The translations under genes were made by a program, and so were the position numbers. The notes under the pieces are model-generated. The model made no database searches. It was given only the letters and a program-made list of their open reading frames with translations, and was not told the DNA's origin. DNA of 64,000 bases from Amycolatopsis pretoriensis (GTDB taxonomy: Bacteria; Actinomycetota; Actinomycetes; Mycobacteriales; Pseudonocardiaceae): the NCBI RefSeq assembly GCF_900107925.1, contig NZ_FNUJ01000001.1:1240001-1304000 (forward strand). The letters run 5' to 3'. Below are positions 16,596 to 24,973 of the stretch, piece by piece; positions within the stretch are counted from its first letter, which is position 1; every line of letters starts with the position of its first letter.

Positions 16596-17246
16596 GTGTT
16601 CGGGACCCTGCGCGTCCTCGTCGTCGACGACCACCCCGTCTTCCGCGCCGCGCTGCGCGCCCTGCTGGAGGGCACCGACGGCGTCGAAGTCGCCGGCGAA
16701 GCCGCCGACGGCCTGCACGCCGTCGCCCTCGCGCACCAGCTGGAACCCGACGTCGTCCTGATGGACCTCAACCTCCCCGACCTCGACGGTGTCGAGGCGA
16801 CGCGGCGGATCGTGGCCGCCGCGCCGCACACCGGAGTGCTCATGCTGACCATGTTCGAAAACGAAGCCGCCGTGTTCGCCGCCATGCGCGCGGGCGCCCG
16901 CGGCTACCTGCTCAAAGGCGCGCGCAACGAGCAGATCATCCGCGCCGTCCGGGTGATCGGCGACGGCGAAGCCATCTTCAGCCCGGCGATCGCCACCCGG
17001 GTGCTGTCCCTGCTGGGGACCGCGACCCGGCGCGACGAATCGTTCCCCCGGCTCACCGCACGCGAAAAGGAGATCATGCTGCTCATCGCCCGCGGCATGG
17101 GCAACGCCTCCATCGCCGAAGAGCTGGTGCTGAGCCAGAAAACCGTGCGCAACCACGTCTCCCACATCTTCCGCAAGCTCCGGGTCACCGACCGCGCCCA
17201 GGCCATCGCCAAGGCCCGGGAAGCCGGCATTGCCCGATCGGAGTAA
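16596..17246 (+). CDS. NarL/FixJ-family response regulator
   Basis: Response regulator of 216 residues. The receiver (about 4-120) has the acidic pair in VLVVDDHPVF, the phospho-acceptor Asp in DVVLMDLNLPDLDG, Thr in VLMLTMF and Lys in GYLLKGA. The LuxR-type helix-turn-helix (about 148-210) reads LTAREKEIMLLIARGMGNAS followed by EELVLSQKTVRNHVSHIF. It starts with GTG 4 bases after the kinase stop, so the pair is translationally coupled. Its position next to the contractile-injection locus makes it a candidate regulator of that locus, which is inference. Confidence 0.92.
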   Translation: MFGTLRVLVVDDHPVFRAALRALLEGTDGVEVAGEAADGLHAVALAHQLEPDVVLMDLNLPDLDGVEATRRIVAAAPHTGVLMLTMFENEAAVFAAMRAGARGYLLKGARNEQIIRAVRVIGDGEAIFSPAIATRVLSLLGTATRRDESFPRLTAREKEIMLLIARGMGNASIAEELVLSQKTVRNHVSHIFRKLRVTDRAQAIAKAREAGIARSE

Positions 17247-17346
17247 GGAAAGCGGGACAGGTCGGGACTCCTCCTCCCTGTTCGGCGAACCCCCGCACCC
17301 GAGATCCTGAGGGGGAGCGACGTTCGTTCGAGGGAGGGCCTCACCG

Positions 17347-17973
17347 ATGATCACCGACCAGGTTCCGGTGCTGCTGCACGCCACCGACACCATCACCCGC
17401 GCGGGCGTCACGGCCGCGCTGCGTTCACGCCCCGAAATCCGCTTCGCCGACGAGGACGGCGGCGAGCCGGCCGTGGTGCTGGTCATCGTGGAACGCCTGA
17501 ACGAGGAGGCCCGGCAGCTGCTGCGCAGCCTCCAGTGCGCCAACCACGCCGGTGTCGTCCTGGTCGCCGGGGAAGTGGAGGACTCGGAGCTGCTCGACGT
17601 CGTCGGCAACGGCGTGTCGGCGATCATCCGCCGGGCCGACGCCACCCCCGACACGCTCGTCCGGCTCGTCAAGACCGCGGCCCTCGGGGAAGGCGCGCTG
17701 CCGCCCGACCTGCTCGGCCGCCTGCTGTCCCGGGTGTCCCGGCTGCAACGGGACGTGCTGCACCCGAACGGGTGGGACCTCGCCGGGATGTCCCAGCGCG
17801 AGACCCGGGTGCTGCGGCTGGTCGCCGACGGGTTCGAGACCAAGGAGATCGCCGACCAGCTGAGCTACTCCGAGCGGACGGTGAAGTCGATCCTGCACGA
17901 CATCACCAACCGCTTCCAGCTGCGCAACCGCGCCCACGCGGTGGCGTTCGCCCTGCGCGAAGGGCTGATCTGA
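17347..17973 (+). CDS. LuxR-type regulator with degenerate receiver domain
   Basis: DNA-binding protein of 208 residues. The C-terminal LuxR helix-turn-helix is clear: MSQRETRVLRLVADGFETKE followed by IADQLSYSERTVKSILHDI. The N-terminal 115 residues have the size and predicted strand order of a receiver, but where the phospho-Asp should be the sequence is VVLVIVERLNEE, the acidic pair after strand 1 is absent (VPVLLHATDTITRAG), and the conserved Lys is not evident. It should therefore not be switched by phosphorylation. A GAGGGAGGG site precedes the ATG. It ends 6 bases from the last gene of the injection locus and is the best candidate for the protein reading the TGCCCG palindromes (inference). 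Confidence 0.85.
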   Translation: MITDQVPVLLHATDTITRAGVTAALRSRPEIRFADEDGGEPAVVLVIVERLNEEARQLLRSLQCANHAGVVLVAGEVEDSELLDVVGNGVSAIIRRADATPDTLVRLVKTAALGEGALPPDLLGRLLSRVSRLQRDVLHPNGWDLAGMSQRETRVLRLVADGFETKEIADQLSYSERTVKSILHDITNRFQLRNRAHAVAFALREGLI

Positions 17974-17979
17974 CACGGC

Positions 17980-19302
17980 CTACTCGACCCGGCCGGAGAA
18001 GGACACCGACGGTGTGCACCGGCCGCGGTCGCCCGGGTTCTGGCAGCTGACCGCGAGGACGATCTTCTCCCCCGGCTGGAACCGCCACGCCTGCAGCCAG
18101 TGGTGGTCGAGGTCGCGGAAGTTGGACAGGCCGACCTCCAGCAGGACGCTCTTGGTGCCACCGGAATCCCGCAGCAGCCGCAGGGTTCCGGTGTCCCCGC
18201 GCGGGTTCTGCAGGATCAGGTCGGTGATCACCAGCGTCTTCTTCGGGTCGGGCATCGTGTAGGGGAACTCGGCGAACCGGTTGACATTCGCGTCGATGTT
18301 CGCGTCCGCGGCCACCCGGAAGTCCGTCGGCGTCCCGGCGGCGGCGGCGTTCGGCCGGCTCGGGTTGGTGCCGTCGTTGGCGGTACCACCGCCGGTGGTC
18401 TCCCCCGGCGGGGTCAGGCCGACGGCCTTCATCGCCTGCTCGGAGTTCTGCTTGGCCTGGTCGGCGTTCTTCTTCGCCTGATCGGCCCCGGCGCCGGCGT
18501 CCTGCGCGGCCTTCACGATCTCCTGGTTCTGCTCCTGGGCGGCCTCCCGGGCGGCGGACTTCACCGCGGGCCGCAGCACGGTGAACCACAGCGTCACCAG
18601 GGCCAGCAGCAGCACCAGCAGCGCGGCGAGGGCGGGCAGCAGCCACTTGGGCAGCAGCTGCCGCTGCACCATCGTGCCCTCGGTCTTGATCGGCTCGCCG
18701 CCGTCGGCGGTGACGAACACGTGGAAGCGGTGCCGGACCGGTTGCCCGCGCAGGAACCGTTTCCGCGGCCTCGCCCGCATCCGGACGAACGCGGCCGTGC
18801 CCGGGGCCAGGTCGGTCCGCTCGCGTTCGAGCCGGAACTCCAGCTCGTCTTCGGGGTCGAGCGGGCTCAGCTCCACCGCCACCGGCCGGTTGCCCCGGTT
18901 GTCGACGGCGACCTCGAAGTCGGCCTTGGACCCGGCCTCCACCTTGGCCGGCACGATCTCGGCGGTCACCTCGGTGAAGGCGCCGAGCTGGACCGTGCCC
19001 TCCTCGACGACCGAGCCGGCGGGGTCCTCGCTCGAGAACACCCGGACCCCGAAGGGGATCGTCCCGGCGGGGACGTCGGAGGACCGCGGCGGGGCGAAGC
19101 GCACCGTGACGGTGCCCGTCTCCCCCGGCAGCAGGTTCACCGTCGCCGGTTCCGCGGTGGCCCAGCCACTCGCGTCGCCGACGACGTCGACCGCGAACTG
19201 GTCGACGACCTGCCCGGCGTTGCGGATGGTCACCGAGCAGGTCGTCTCCTCGCCCGGTTCCGCGACCAGGCCGGCTTCCGACAGCGTCGCCGTTGCTCCC
19301 AT
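17980..19302 (-). CDS. Membrane protein with NEW3-like Ig domains, eCIS-linked
   Basis: Protein of 440 residues with one membrane helix (LLPALAALLVLLLALVTLWF, about 222-245). The N-terminal 215 residues form two repeated beta domains with COG1470/NEW3-like phrases (AEPGEETTCSVTIRNAG; NLLPGETGTVTVRFAPP; KADFEVAVDNRGNRPV). After the helix comes a Lys/Gln/Ala-rich probable coiled coil (AQEQNQEIVKAAQ; ADQAKKNADQAKQNSEQAMK), then a beta-rich domain from 320 to the end. No signal peptide precedes the first half, so the first half may face the cytoplasm. Function unknown. It has its own upstream palindrome at 19373-19386, shared with eCIS genes. Confidence 0.8.
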   Translation of the reverse strand: MGATATLSEAGLVAEPGEETTCSVTIRNAGQVVDQFAVDVVGDASGWATAEPATVNLLPGETGTVTVRFAPPRSSDVPAGTIPFGVRVFSSEDPAGSVVEEGTVQLGAFTEVTAEIVPAKVEAGSKADFEVAVDNRGNRPVAVELSPLDPEDELEFRLERERTDLAPGTAAFVRMRARPRKRFLRGQPVRHRFHVFVTADGGEPIKTEGTMVQRQLLPKWLLPALAALLVLLLALVTLWFTVLRPAVKSAAREAAQEQNQEIVKAAQDAGAGADQAKKNADQAKQNSEQAMKAVGLTPPGETTGGGTANDGTNPSRPNAAAAGTPTDFRVAADANIDANVNRFAEFPYTMPDPKKTLVITDLILQNPRGDTGTLRLLRDSGGTKSVLLEVGLSNFRDLDHHWLQAWRFQPGEKIVLAVSCQNPGDRGRCTPSVSFSGRVE

Positions 19303-19372
19303 GCACGGAAGTCTCCGCGCCCGCTCCCCGCCGCGGCACCGGCGGACGGGTGTGCGGCCGTGCGCCGGTGGT

Positions 19373-19386
19373 TGCCCGTACGGGCA
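19373..19386. promoter_or_regulatory. eCIS-locus palindrome 1, TGCCCG-TA-CGGGCA
   Basis: Perfect 14-bp palindrome in the 105-base gap upstream of the minus-strand gene starting at 19302, about 71 bases before its ATG. The same sequence recurs at 43508 and, with AA or TT in the centre, at 40768 and 36214. A two-base centre cannot form a hairpin loop, which favours a dimeric protein site. Confidence 0.7.
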
Positions 19387-19407
19387 GCGTTCCGACGTCT
19401 CCGCGGC

Positions 19408-22400
19408 TCAGCCGCGGGTGATGAACGGCGGCTGTTCCGTGCGCAGGACGACCAGGATCGGATTCGACTGCACCGCCTGGAACTTCGGCCCGATCACCGA
19501 CGCCACCGACACCGTGCGCGGCCCGATGAGGTCGTGGTGGAAGATCAGGAACTGCGCCTGGAACTTCCCGTCCGCGCCCACCGTCGCCAGGCCCGGCGTC
19601 GCCGAGACGCCGGCCGACCACGCCAGCCGGACCGTCGCGCCCGGCGGGAAGTCCGTGCCGGTCACGCGCGGCACGAAGCCCAGCGGGCCGATCCCCGGGT
19701 CCACCGTCACCACCGGCTGCCGGATCACCACGCGCGCGTTCGCCGCGTTGTCGGCGGCGGTGGTGTCCAGTCCGCTCGTGGCGATCGTCGCCGACACCGG
19801 CGCGTCCACGGCCGCCTTGGCCGCCAGCGCGATCCGGACCTCGACCGTCTGCCCGGGCGCGAGCGTCCCGAGCGCGCAGCCGGCGCCGCTCGGCGCGCAC
19901 CCCGGCGACACCGAGGTCGCGGGCAGCCGCGGCGGCAGCTGGACCGCCAGGCGGACGTCGGGCATCGGCGCGCCGGAACCGTTGTGCACCAGGAAGGTCA
20001 GCACGACGTCGTTGCCGCCGACGAACAGCGGCACCGCCGACACCGCCATCCCCAGCGACAGCGATCCCGGCGTCACCGGGGGCGCCGGCTTCTCGGCGAC
20101 GGTGACGACCGCGGTGGCGGAGTTGTCCCGCGCGTCGGCGTCCCCGCCGGTCGTGGTGACGGTGCCGGTCGCCGCCTGCGTCCCGGCCACGACGCCGGCG
20201 GCGCTGAACCGGACCCGCACGCTCGCCCCCGGTGCGAGCGGACCGAAGGCGCAGACGAGGTCCGGGGTGCAGGTGCCGGCGGTGGTCAGGGGCGTCTGCG
20301 GGCGCAACCCGGCGGTCAGCCGGACGAACAGCCCGGTACCGGACGTGGCCGCGGCCCCGTGGTTGGTGACCACGAACTCGAACGTCGTCAGGCCGCCGAA
20401 CGCGATCGCGGGCGGGGTGGCGGTCGCGGTCACGCCGACGTCGGCGATCCGCTGGAACGCCGGCTGCCAAGCCCCGCCGGGGCCGTCGATCAGGAGCGCG
20501 GACGCGCCCCCGGCCGACGGCACGATCCGGATGCTCGAGGGCGTTTCGCTGGGCGCGCTGTCGAACGCGACGAGGGTGCCGTCGGGCGACCACGCGGGAT
20601 CGTCGACGAAGTCGGCGTTCCGCACCAGGATCCGCGCGGGTCCGCCGCCGGCGGGCGCGGCGCAAATCAGCCGGCCGTCGTTCTGGAACACGATCGTCGC
20701 GCCGTCCGGCGACACGTCGGCCGAGCCCTGCCGACCGGTGCCGCACGGCTCGCCGAACGACGGCGAGAGGTCCCGCTGGGTCCCGGTGACGACGCTGTCG
20801 GGTGCCGGGGCGAGGTCGGCCTGCCACAGCTCCTGGCGCTCGCCGCCCGGGTCGACGGCCATGACGGCGGTCTCGGTGGCGGTGCCGTTCTGCCCGGTCG
20901 CGGTGCACGTGACGGTGGTGGCCCCGACGGGGAACAGGCTGCCGGAAGACGGGGAGCAGAACGGGGTGATCGCGGTTTCCCGGTCGACGTCGATCGCGCT
21001 CGCGGGGTATTCGACGACGGTCGGGGCCGTCCCGGGCACCGTCTTGTCGTGCACGGTGATCAGCGGCAGCCGGGGGTCCTTGACCCGCACGGTGACGTCT
21101 TCGGTGTAGCCCGGGCGCGCGAAGTCCTCGCCGTCGATCCGGAACTCCACCCGGCAGTGCAGGCGCGCACCGAGCGGCGCGGTCGGGGCGACGATCGCGT
21201 TTTCCACGAAGTTCGCGGGCGTTCCGCCGGGGACCTGCCGGGCGCCGGCGGGATCGAAGGTGAGGGTCAGGCCCGGGTCGCAGAACGGCACCGGCAGCAC
21301 CTTGACCGGCAGATCGCCGATTCCCTTGACGACCGCGGCGCTGATGTCGGCCGCTTCGGTGCTCGGAGTGAGCACGCCGTCGGTGGCGTTGACCACCTGC
21401 GTCGCCTGGTGATCCTGGCTGTCCAGGCCACCGCCGGAGTTTGCCGCCGGCACGGCCACGACCCGGATGCCCTTTGCCTGCAGTTCCTTGATCGCGTCGG
21501 CGAGGTGCACGCCCTTCGAGTGGTCCTTGTCGCCGCTCGGGTCATGGCTGGGCGCGTCGCCGACCAGCACGATGATCTTGCTGCGGGAGTCCTGGAAGTC
21601 GATGGCTCCGGTGGCGATCCGGTGGAGGGCGAAGATCCAGTCTTCCGGCGGGTCGATTCCGCCGCCGCGCTTGATCCTCGTGAACGCGGCCGTCACCGCG
21701 GCCTGGTCTTTCGTGAGGCCCTGCTGGACCTGGAACAGCCGGCCGTTCGGGTTGTTCTCGTCGGCCGGGTCGTCGCGATCGCCGAACGCCACCGCGGCGA
21801 ACCGGGCCTCCGGCTGCCGCGCGGAGACCGTACCCATGACTTCGCCGAGCTTGCCCTGCATCTGGGCGAGCACTTCGCCCATGGAGTCCGTCTGGTCCAT
21901 GAGCAGCACGACATCCGGGTTCGCCGGAACGCGGTCGGTCTGGACGGTCTTGCGGATCGGCTCCGAAGAACCCTGGCCCACCGGGATGTCCACCACCGCC
22001 GGGTCCACTCTGGACGGTTCGGGCGGCGCCGCCCGCGTTGCCGCGCGGGTCAGGGTGATCTTCGTTCCGTCGGCCGACCACACCGGTTGCGAGTCGTCGC
22101 CGTCCAGGTAGGGCGGCATCGGGATCTCGCCCAGGATCCGGCCGTCCGCGACGCGGGCGATCCGGACGACCTCGTGGCGGCTGTCGTTCACGAACACCGT
22201 GGCGGTGAACGCGATCATCGTCGCGTCCGGGGACCACGCCGGGTGCTGTTCGCGCTTGATGTCCTCCGTCGGGGCGGTCAGCTCGCGGGGGGCGCTGCCG
22301 TCGGCGTTCGCCACCACGATCGCGGTCTCCCGGGCCTCGCCGGTGCCGGCCTGGGTGTAGGCCAGGAGCGTGCCGTCGGCGGAGAACGCGGGGTCGTACT

Positions 22401-23421
22401 CGTCGGCGTCCGGGCGCTGGGTGAGGTCCCGGCGGTCGCCGCCGGTCGCGTCGGCGCTCCAGATGTCGCTGCTGGCGCCCGTGCGCAGCTCGGTGAACAC
22501 CGGCTGCCCGTTCGCGCGGAACGCCGGTTCGGACTCGCCGGTGCCGGGCAGCGCCGAGATGACCGAGACGCGGCCGCCGGAGATCTGCTTGACGTCGCCG
22601 CGCGGGTCCGGCGTGTGGGTGGTGAACGCCAGCCGGGCACCGTCGGGCGACCACGCCGGCTCGGTCGAGTCGCCGGGGTCGGGCACCGCGCGGGTGACCG
22701 CGCCGCCGGTGTCGGCCATCAGCACGACGTCGCCGGCGGGGTCGAAGCGGGTGGTGGTGAACGCGATCCGCGCCGGCCCCCAGGCGGGCTGGGTGTCGGC
22801 GGCGGGGTCCGCGGTCAGGCGCGTCGGCGCGCCACCGGCGGCCGGGACGGTGTAGATGTCCCCGGCCGGGTCGTCGCGCGTGCTGCTGAACGCGAGCCTC
22901 GTGCCGTCGGGTGACCAGCTCGGCGAGTCGTCGGCGGCCGGGCCGGACGTCACCTGGCGCAGGCCGCGGCCGTCCACGCCGATGACGAAGAGGTTCCGGC
23001 TACCGGTGCGGTCGGAGGCGAACGCGACCGTGCGGCCGTCGGGCGAGAGCGCGGGGTGGGTGTCGACGGTTTCGTCGTTGGTCAGCCGGACCGGGAGGCG
23101 CGCGCCGTCGGCGAGGTAGTAGAGCTCGCCGTCCCGTTCCGCGGCCCCGGCGGACGCGGCGCGGTGGCTCACCCACACGATGCCCCCGGGACCGGCCGAG
23201 GCGTCGGAGTCGACGCTCCCGGCCCCGTGGGGCAGCGCGGCTTCCGCGCCTTCCCCGTTCGCCTGGAACAAGCCGGTGGTGGCGTCGCTGACGTACCCGA
23301 CGCGGTAGGGCGCCGCCGGTGCGGGTGCCTGCGCCGCGGTCGGCGAGAGCGCTCCGCTGATCGCCCAGCCGCCGAGCACCGCGACGACCGCGATCCCCGC
23401 CACCGCTCGGTTCGCGCGCAT
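19408..23421 (-). CDS. Secreted TolB-propeller / VWA multidomain protein
   Basis: Large exported protein of 1337 residues. A signal peptide or N-terminal anchor is at 1-32 (AVAGIAVVAVLGGWAISGAL). Residues 35-480 hold TolB/WD40-like blades with the repeated phrase SWSPDGTRLAFSS or close variants. A von Willebrand A domain follows at about 500-690; its metal site reads LLMDQTDSMGEV, a DxTxS form, and it includes IIVLVGDAPSHDPSGDKDHS. Then an HYR-like segment, another TolB-like stretch (WSPDGTLVAFDSA), three CARDB/DUF11-type beta domains and an IPT-like end. GGGGAGGA precedes the ATG. It lies 31 bases after the zinc-ribbon gene at the end of the eCIS operon. Exact role unknown; adhesion or surface scaffolding is plausible. 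Confidence 0.85.
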   Translation of the reverse strand: MRANRAVAGIAVVAVLGGWAISGALSPTAAQAPAPAAPYRVGYVSDATTGLFQANGEGAEAALPHGAGSVDSDASAGPGGIVWVSHRAASAGAAERDGELYYLADGARLPVRLTNDETVDTHPALSPDGRTVAFASDRTGSRNLFVIGVDGRGLRQVTSGPAADDSPSWSPDGTRLAFSSTRDDPAGDIYTVPAAGGAPTRLTADPAADTQPAWGPARIAFTTTRFDPAGDVVLMADTGGAVTRAVPDPGDSTEPAWSPDGARLAFTTHTPDPRGDVKQISGGRVSVISALPGTGESEPAFRANGQPVFTELRTGASSDIWSADATGGDRRDLTQRPDADEYDPAFSADGTLLAYTQAGTGEARETAIVVANADGSAPRELTAPTEDIKREQHPAWSPDATMIAFTATVFVNDSRHEVVRIARVADGRILGEIPMPPYLDGDDSQPVWSADGTKITLTRAATRAAPPEPSRVDPAVVDIPVGQGSSEPIRKTVQTDRVPANPDVVLLMDQTDSMGEVLAQMQGKLGEVMGTVSARQPEARFAAVAFGDRDDPADENNPNGRLFQVQQGLTKDQAAVTAAFTRIKRGGGIDPPEDWIFALHRIATGAIDFQDSRSKIIVLVGDAPSHDPSGDKDHSKGVHLADAIKELQAKGIRVVAVPAANSGGGLDSQDHQATQVVNATDGVLTPSTEAADISAAVVKGIGDLPVKVLPVPFCDPGLTLTFDPAGARQVPGGTPANFVENAIVAPTAPLGARLHCRVEFRIDGEDFARPGYTEDVTVRVKDPRLPLITVHDKTVPGTAPTVVEYPASAIDVDRETAITPFCSPSSGSLFPVGATTVTCTATGQNGTATETAVMAVDPGGERQELWQADLAPAPDSVVTGTQRDLSPSFGEPCGTGRQGSADVSPDGATIVFQNDGRLICAAPAGGGPARILVRNADFVDDPAWSPDGTLVAFDSAPSETPSSIRIVPSAGGASALLIDGPGGAWQPAFQRIADVGVTATATPPAIAFGGLTTFEFVVTNHGAAATSGTGLFVRLTAGLRPQTPLTTAGTCTPDLVCAFGPLAPGASVRVRFSAAGVVAGTQAATGTVTTTGGDADARDNSATAVVTVAEKPAPPVTPGSLSLGMAVSAVPLFVGGNDVVLTFLVHNGSGAPMPDVRLAVQLPPRLPATSVSPGCAPSGAGCALGTLAPGQTVEVRIALAAKAAVDAPVSATIATSGLDTTAADNAANARVVIRQPVVTVDPGIGPLGFVPRVTGTDFPPGATVRLAWSAGVSATPGLATVGADGKFQAQFLIFHHDLIGPRTVSVASVIGPKFQAVQSNPILVVLRTEQPPFITRG

Positions 23422-23452
23422 GGTCGGTCCTCCCCAAAAGACTTTCGGTGAC

Positions 23453-24430
23453 TCAGCCGGCCTCGAACAGCTCGATCTCGGAGATCGCCACGTCCGTGCC
23501 GTTGAGCGAGCGGTACAGCCCGGTCACGTGCAGCTCGACGCTCGTGGCGCCGGCGCTGTTCTCGATCGGGACTTCCTGGGAGTCCGGCGTGTCGGCCAGG
23601 ACCATGTCGTAGGTCTTGCCGGTGGAGAACACCAGGTGCAGCTTCTGCGGCCGGTGCGCGGACGGGAAGTTCGCCGCGTCACCGGAGTACACGATCGCCT
23701 TCCGCAGGTCGGCCGGGTGGTCGAAGGTGAACACCAGCACCTGTTCCCGGTCGGCCGGAGCGGCCCAGAACGTGTTCTTGGCGTTGTCGGTGACCAGCGG
23801 TGCCGCGTGCCCGTTCGTCTGCGCGGTCGCGGTCACCTTGACCGGGTGGATCGGGTTCAGCTTGGCCTCGAAGACGCCGGTCACCTGGCTCCACAGCCCG
23901 GTCGCTGCGGTGTTGATCGCGCTGCGGAACGGCTGGTACAGCGCGTAGATCAGCGCCGAGAAGATCAGCGCCACCGCGACGGCCCGGCGGATCACCTTGC
24001 CCACGGTCCGGCGCGCGGCCCCGGCCCGGCCGGTCCGGCGGCGGACGCCGTCCTTGCCCGGCCGCTCGCCCGCCTTGTGCTCCTTCGGTTTGCGGCCGAA
24101 CAGCCGCCGCCACCAGGACGTCTCGACGACCGCGGACTCGGCCAGCGACGCACCGCACCGGCTGCAGAAGTTGCGGGTGGGCGCGTTGCCCTTGCCGCAC
24201 CGGCCGCAGATCAGGTCCCCGGGGTTGAGCACCTGGTCCTCGACGGTCTGGTGCACCGGCTGCCGGACCGGGGCGACCGGCTCGGCGGGCTGCACGACCT
24301 GCTGCTGCACCACCGGCTGCGCCCGCACCGCGACCGGGCCGTCGTCGTCCCACTTGAGGTAGCGGCCGCATTCGCCGCAGAACTCGACGTCGGCGGGCCC
24401 CTGGTGCCCGCACTCCGCGTAGATGACCAT
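23453..24430 (-). CDS. Zinc-ribbon membrane protein with discoidin-like tail, eCIS-linked
   Basis: Protein of 325 residues. Two zinc ribbons open it: YAECGHQ...FCGECGRYL at 5-25 and LICGRCGKGN...FCSRCGASL at about 73-95. A basic stretch (WWRRLFGRKPKEHK) leads to one membrane helix (AVAVALIFSALIYALY, about 150-166). The C-terminal 145 residues look like an F5/8-type or NADase-glycan-binding beta domain (TFWAAPADREQVLVFTFD; LVFSTGKTYDMVLAD; VAISEIELFEAG). The topology suggests ribbons in the cytoplasm and the glycan-binding-like domain outside. It starts 3 bases after the tail protein I gene, so it is part of the same transcript and may link the injection apparatus to the membrane (inference). 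Confidence 0.85.
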   Translation of the reverse strand: MVIYAECGHQGPADVEFCGECGRYLKWDDDGPVAVRAQPVVQQQVVQPAEPVAPVRQPVHQTVEDQVLNPGDLICGRCGKGNAPTRNFCSRCGASLAESAVVETSWWRRLFGRKPKEHKAGERPGKDGVRRRTGRAGAARRTVGKVIRRAVAVALIFSALIYALYQPFRSAINTAATGLWSQVTGVFEAKLNPIHPVKVTATAQTNGHAAPLVTDNAKNTFWAAPADREQVLVFTFDHPADLRKAIVYSGDAANFPSAHRPQKLHLVFSTGKTYDMVLADTPDSQEVPIENSAGATSVELHVTGLYRSLNGTDVAISEIELFEAG

Positions 24431-24433
24431 CCG

Positions 24434-24973
24434 CTACCCCTTCACCACTTCCACCGCGACCCGCACGTGGGCGGGCACCGCCTCCACGACCGCCGCCGTC
24501 AGCCGCCGCCGGTCCACCCGGTCCGGGTCGGGCACCCGCACCAGCACCTGCACCCACGCCGGTCCCGGGTCGGGCAGCGGCGCACCGGGCCGCGGCGAGC
24601 CGACGACGCCGCCGCTGTCGGTCACCTCGACCGCGCCGCCGGTCAGCAGCCCGACGTGCTCGGCCAGGCCACGCCGGGTGCCGCGCCACCGGTGCAGCTC
24701 GACCGAGCGCGTCACCAGCTGCCGCAGCTGCGCCGGGCTCCAGCTCTCGTCGACGCGCAGCGCGACCCAGTGCGCCAGCCAGCCGACGAAGTCCTCGGGT
24801 GCCACCCCGGGGTCCAGGTAGCCGGCGAAGTTGTCCAATGTGGACAGGATCGGGGCGAGGACCTCGTCGAGCGCGCCGGTGAAGCCCTGCACGAACCGGT
24901 CCTCGGCGTAGACCGCGGGCAGCTGCTCGCCGATCGGGTGCGCACTGGGCAGCCCCGGGATCCCCGTCCTCAT
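24434..24973 (-). CDS. eCIS tail protein I family baseplate protein
   Basis: Baseplate component of 179 residues resembling the P2 gpI / TIGR02242 phage-tail domain found in eCIS loci. Recognisable parts are LPAVYAEDRFVQGFTGALDE, then LDPGVAPEDFVGWLAHWVAL and HRWRGTRRGLAEHVGLLTGG. The C-terminal third adds a beta segment (WVQVLVRVPDPDRVDRRRL). Its ATG overlaps the stop of the baseplate J gene by four bases, indicating translational coupling and a 1:1 structural partnership in the wedge. Confidence 0.88.
   Translation of the reverse strand: MRTGIPGLPSAHPIGEQLPAVYAEDRFVQGFTGALDEVLAPILSTLDNFAGYLDPGVAPEDFVGWLAHWVALRVDESWSPAQLRQLVTRSVELHRWRGTRRGLAEHVGLLTGGAVEVTDSGGVVGSPRPGAPLPDPGPAWVQVLVRVPDPDRVDRRRLTAAVVEAVPAHVRVAVEVVKG

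Noticed and set aside
17761..17774. CACCCGAACGGGTG palindrome inside the LuxR-type gene
   Set aside because: It shares the CCCG-AA-CGGG core with the eCIS palindromes but has different ends and lies in coding sequence; counted as chance, though autoregulation cannot be excluded.
19373..19386. Reading the TGCCCGTACGGGCA elements as transcription terminators
   Set aside because: The arms leave only a two-base loop and no T tract follows; the four copies lie upstream of gene starts.
18100..22914. Very long plus-strand open frame (over 1600 codons) opposite the TolB/VWA and NEW3 genes
   Set aside because: Its translation is Arg/Gly/Pro/His-rich without domains, while the minus strand encodes clear TolB blades, a VWA domain and a membrane protein. 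It is a GC-driven antisense frame.
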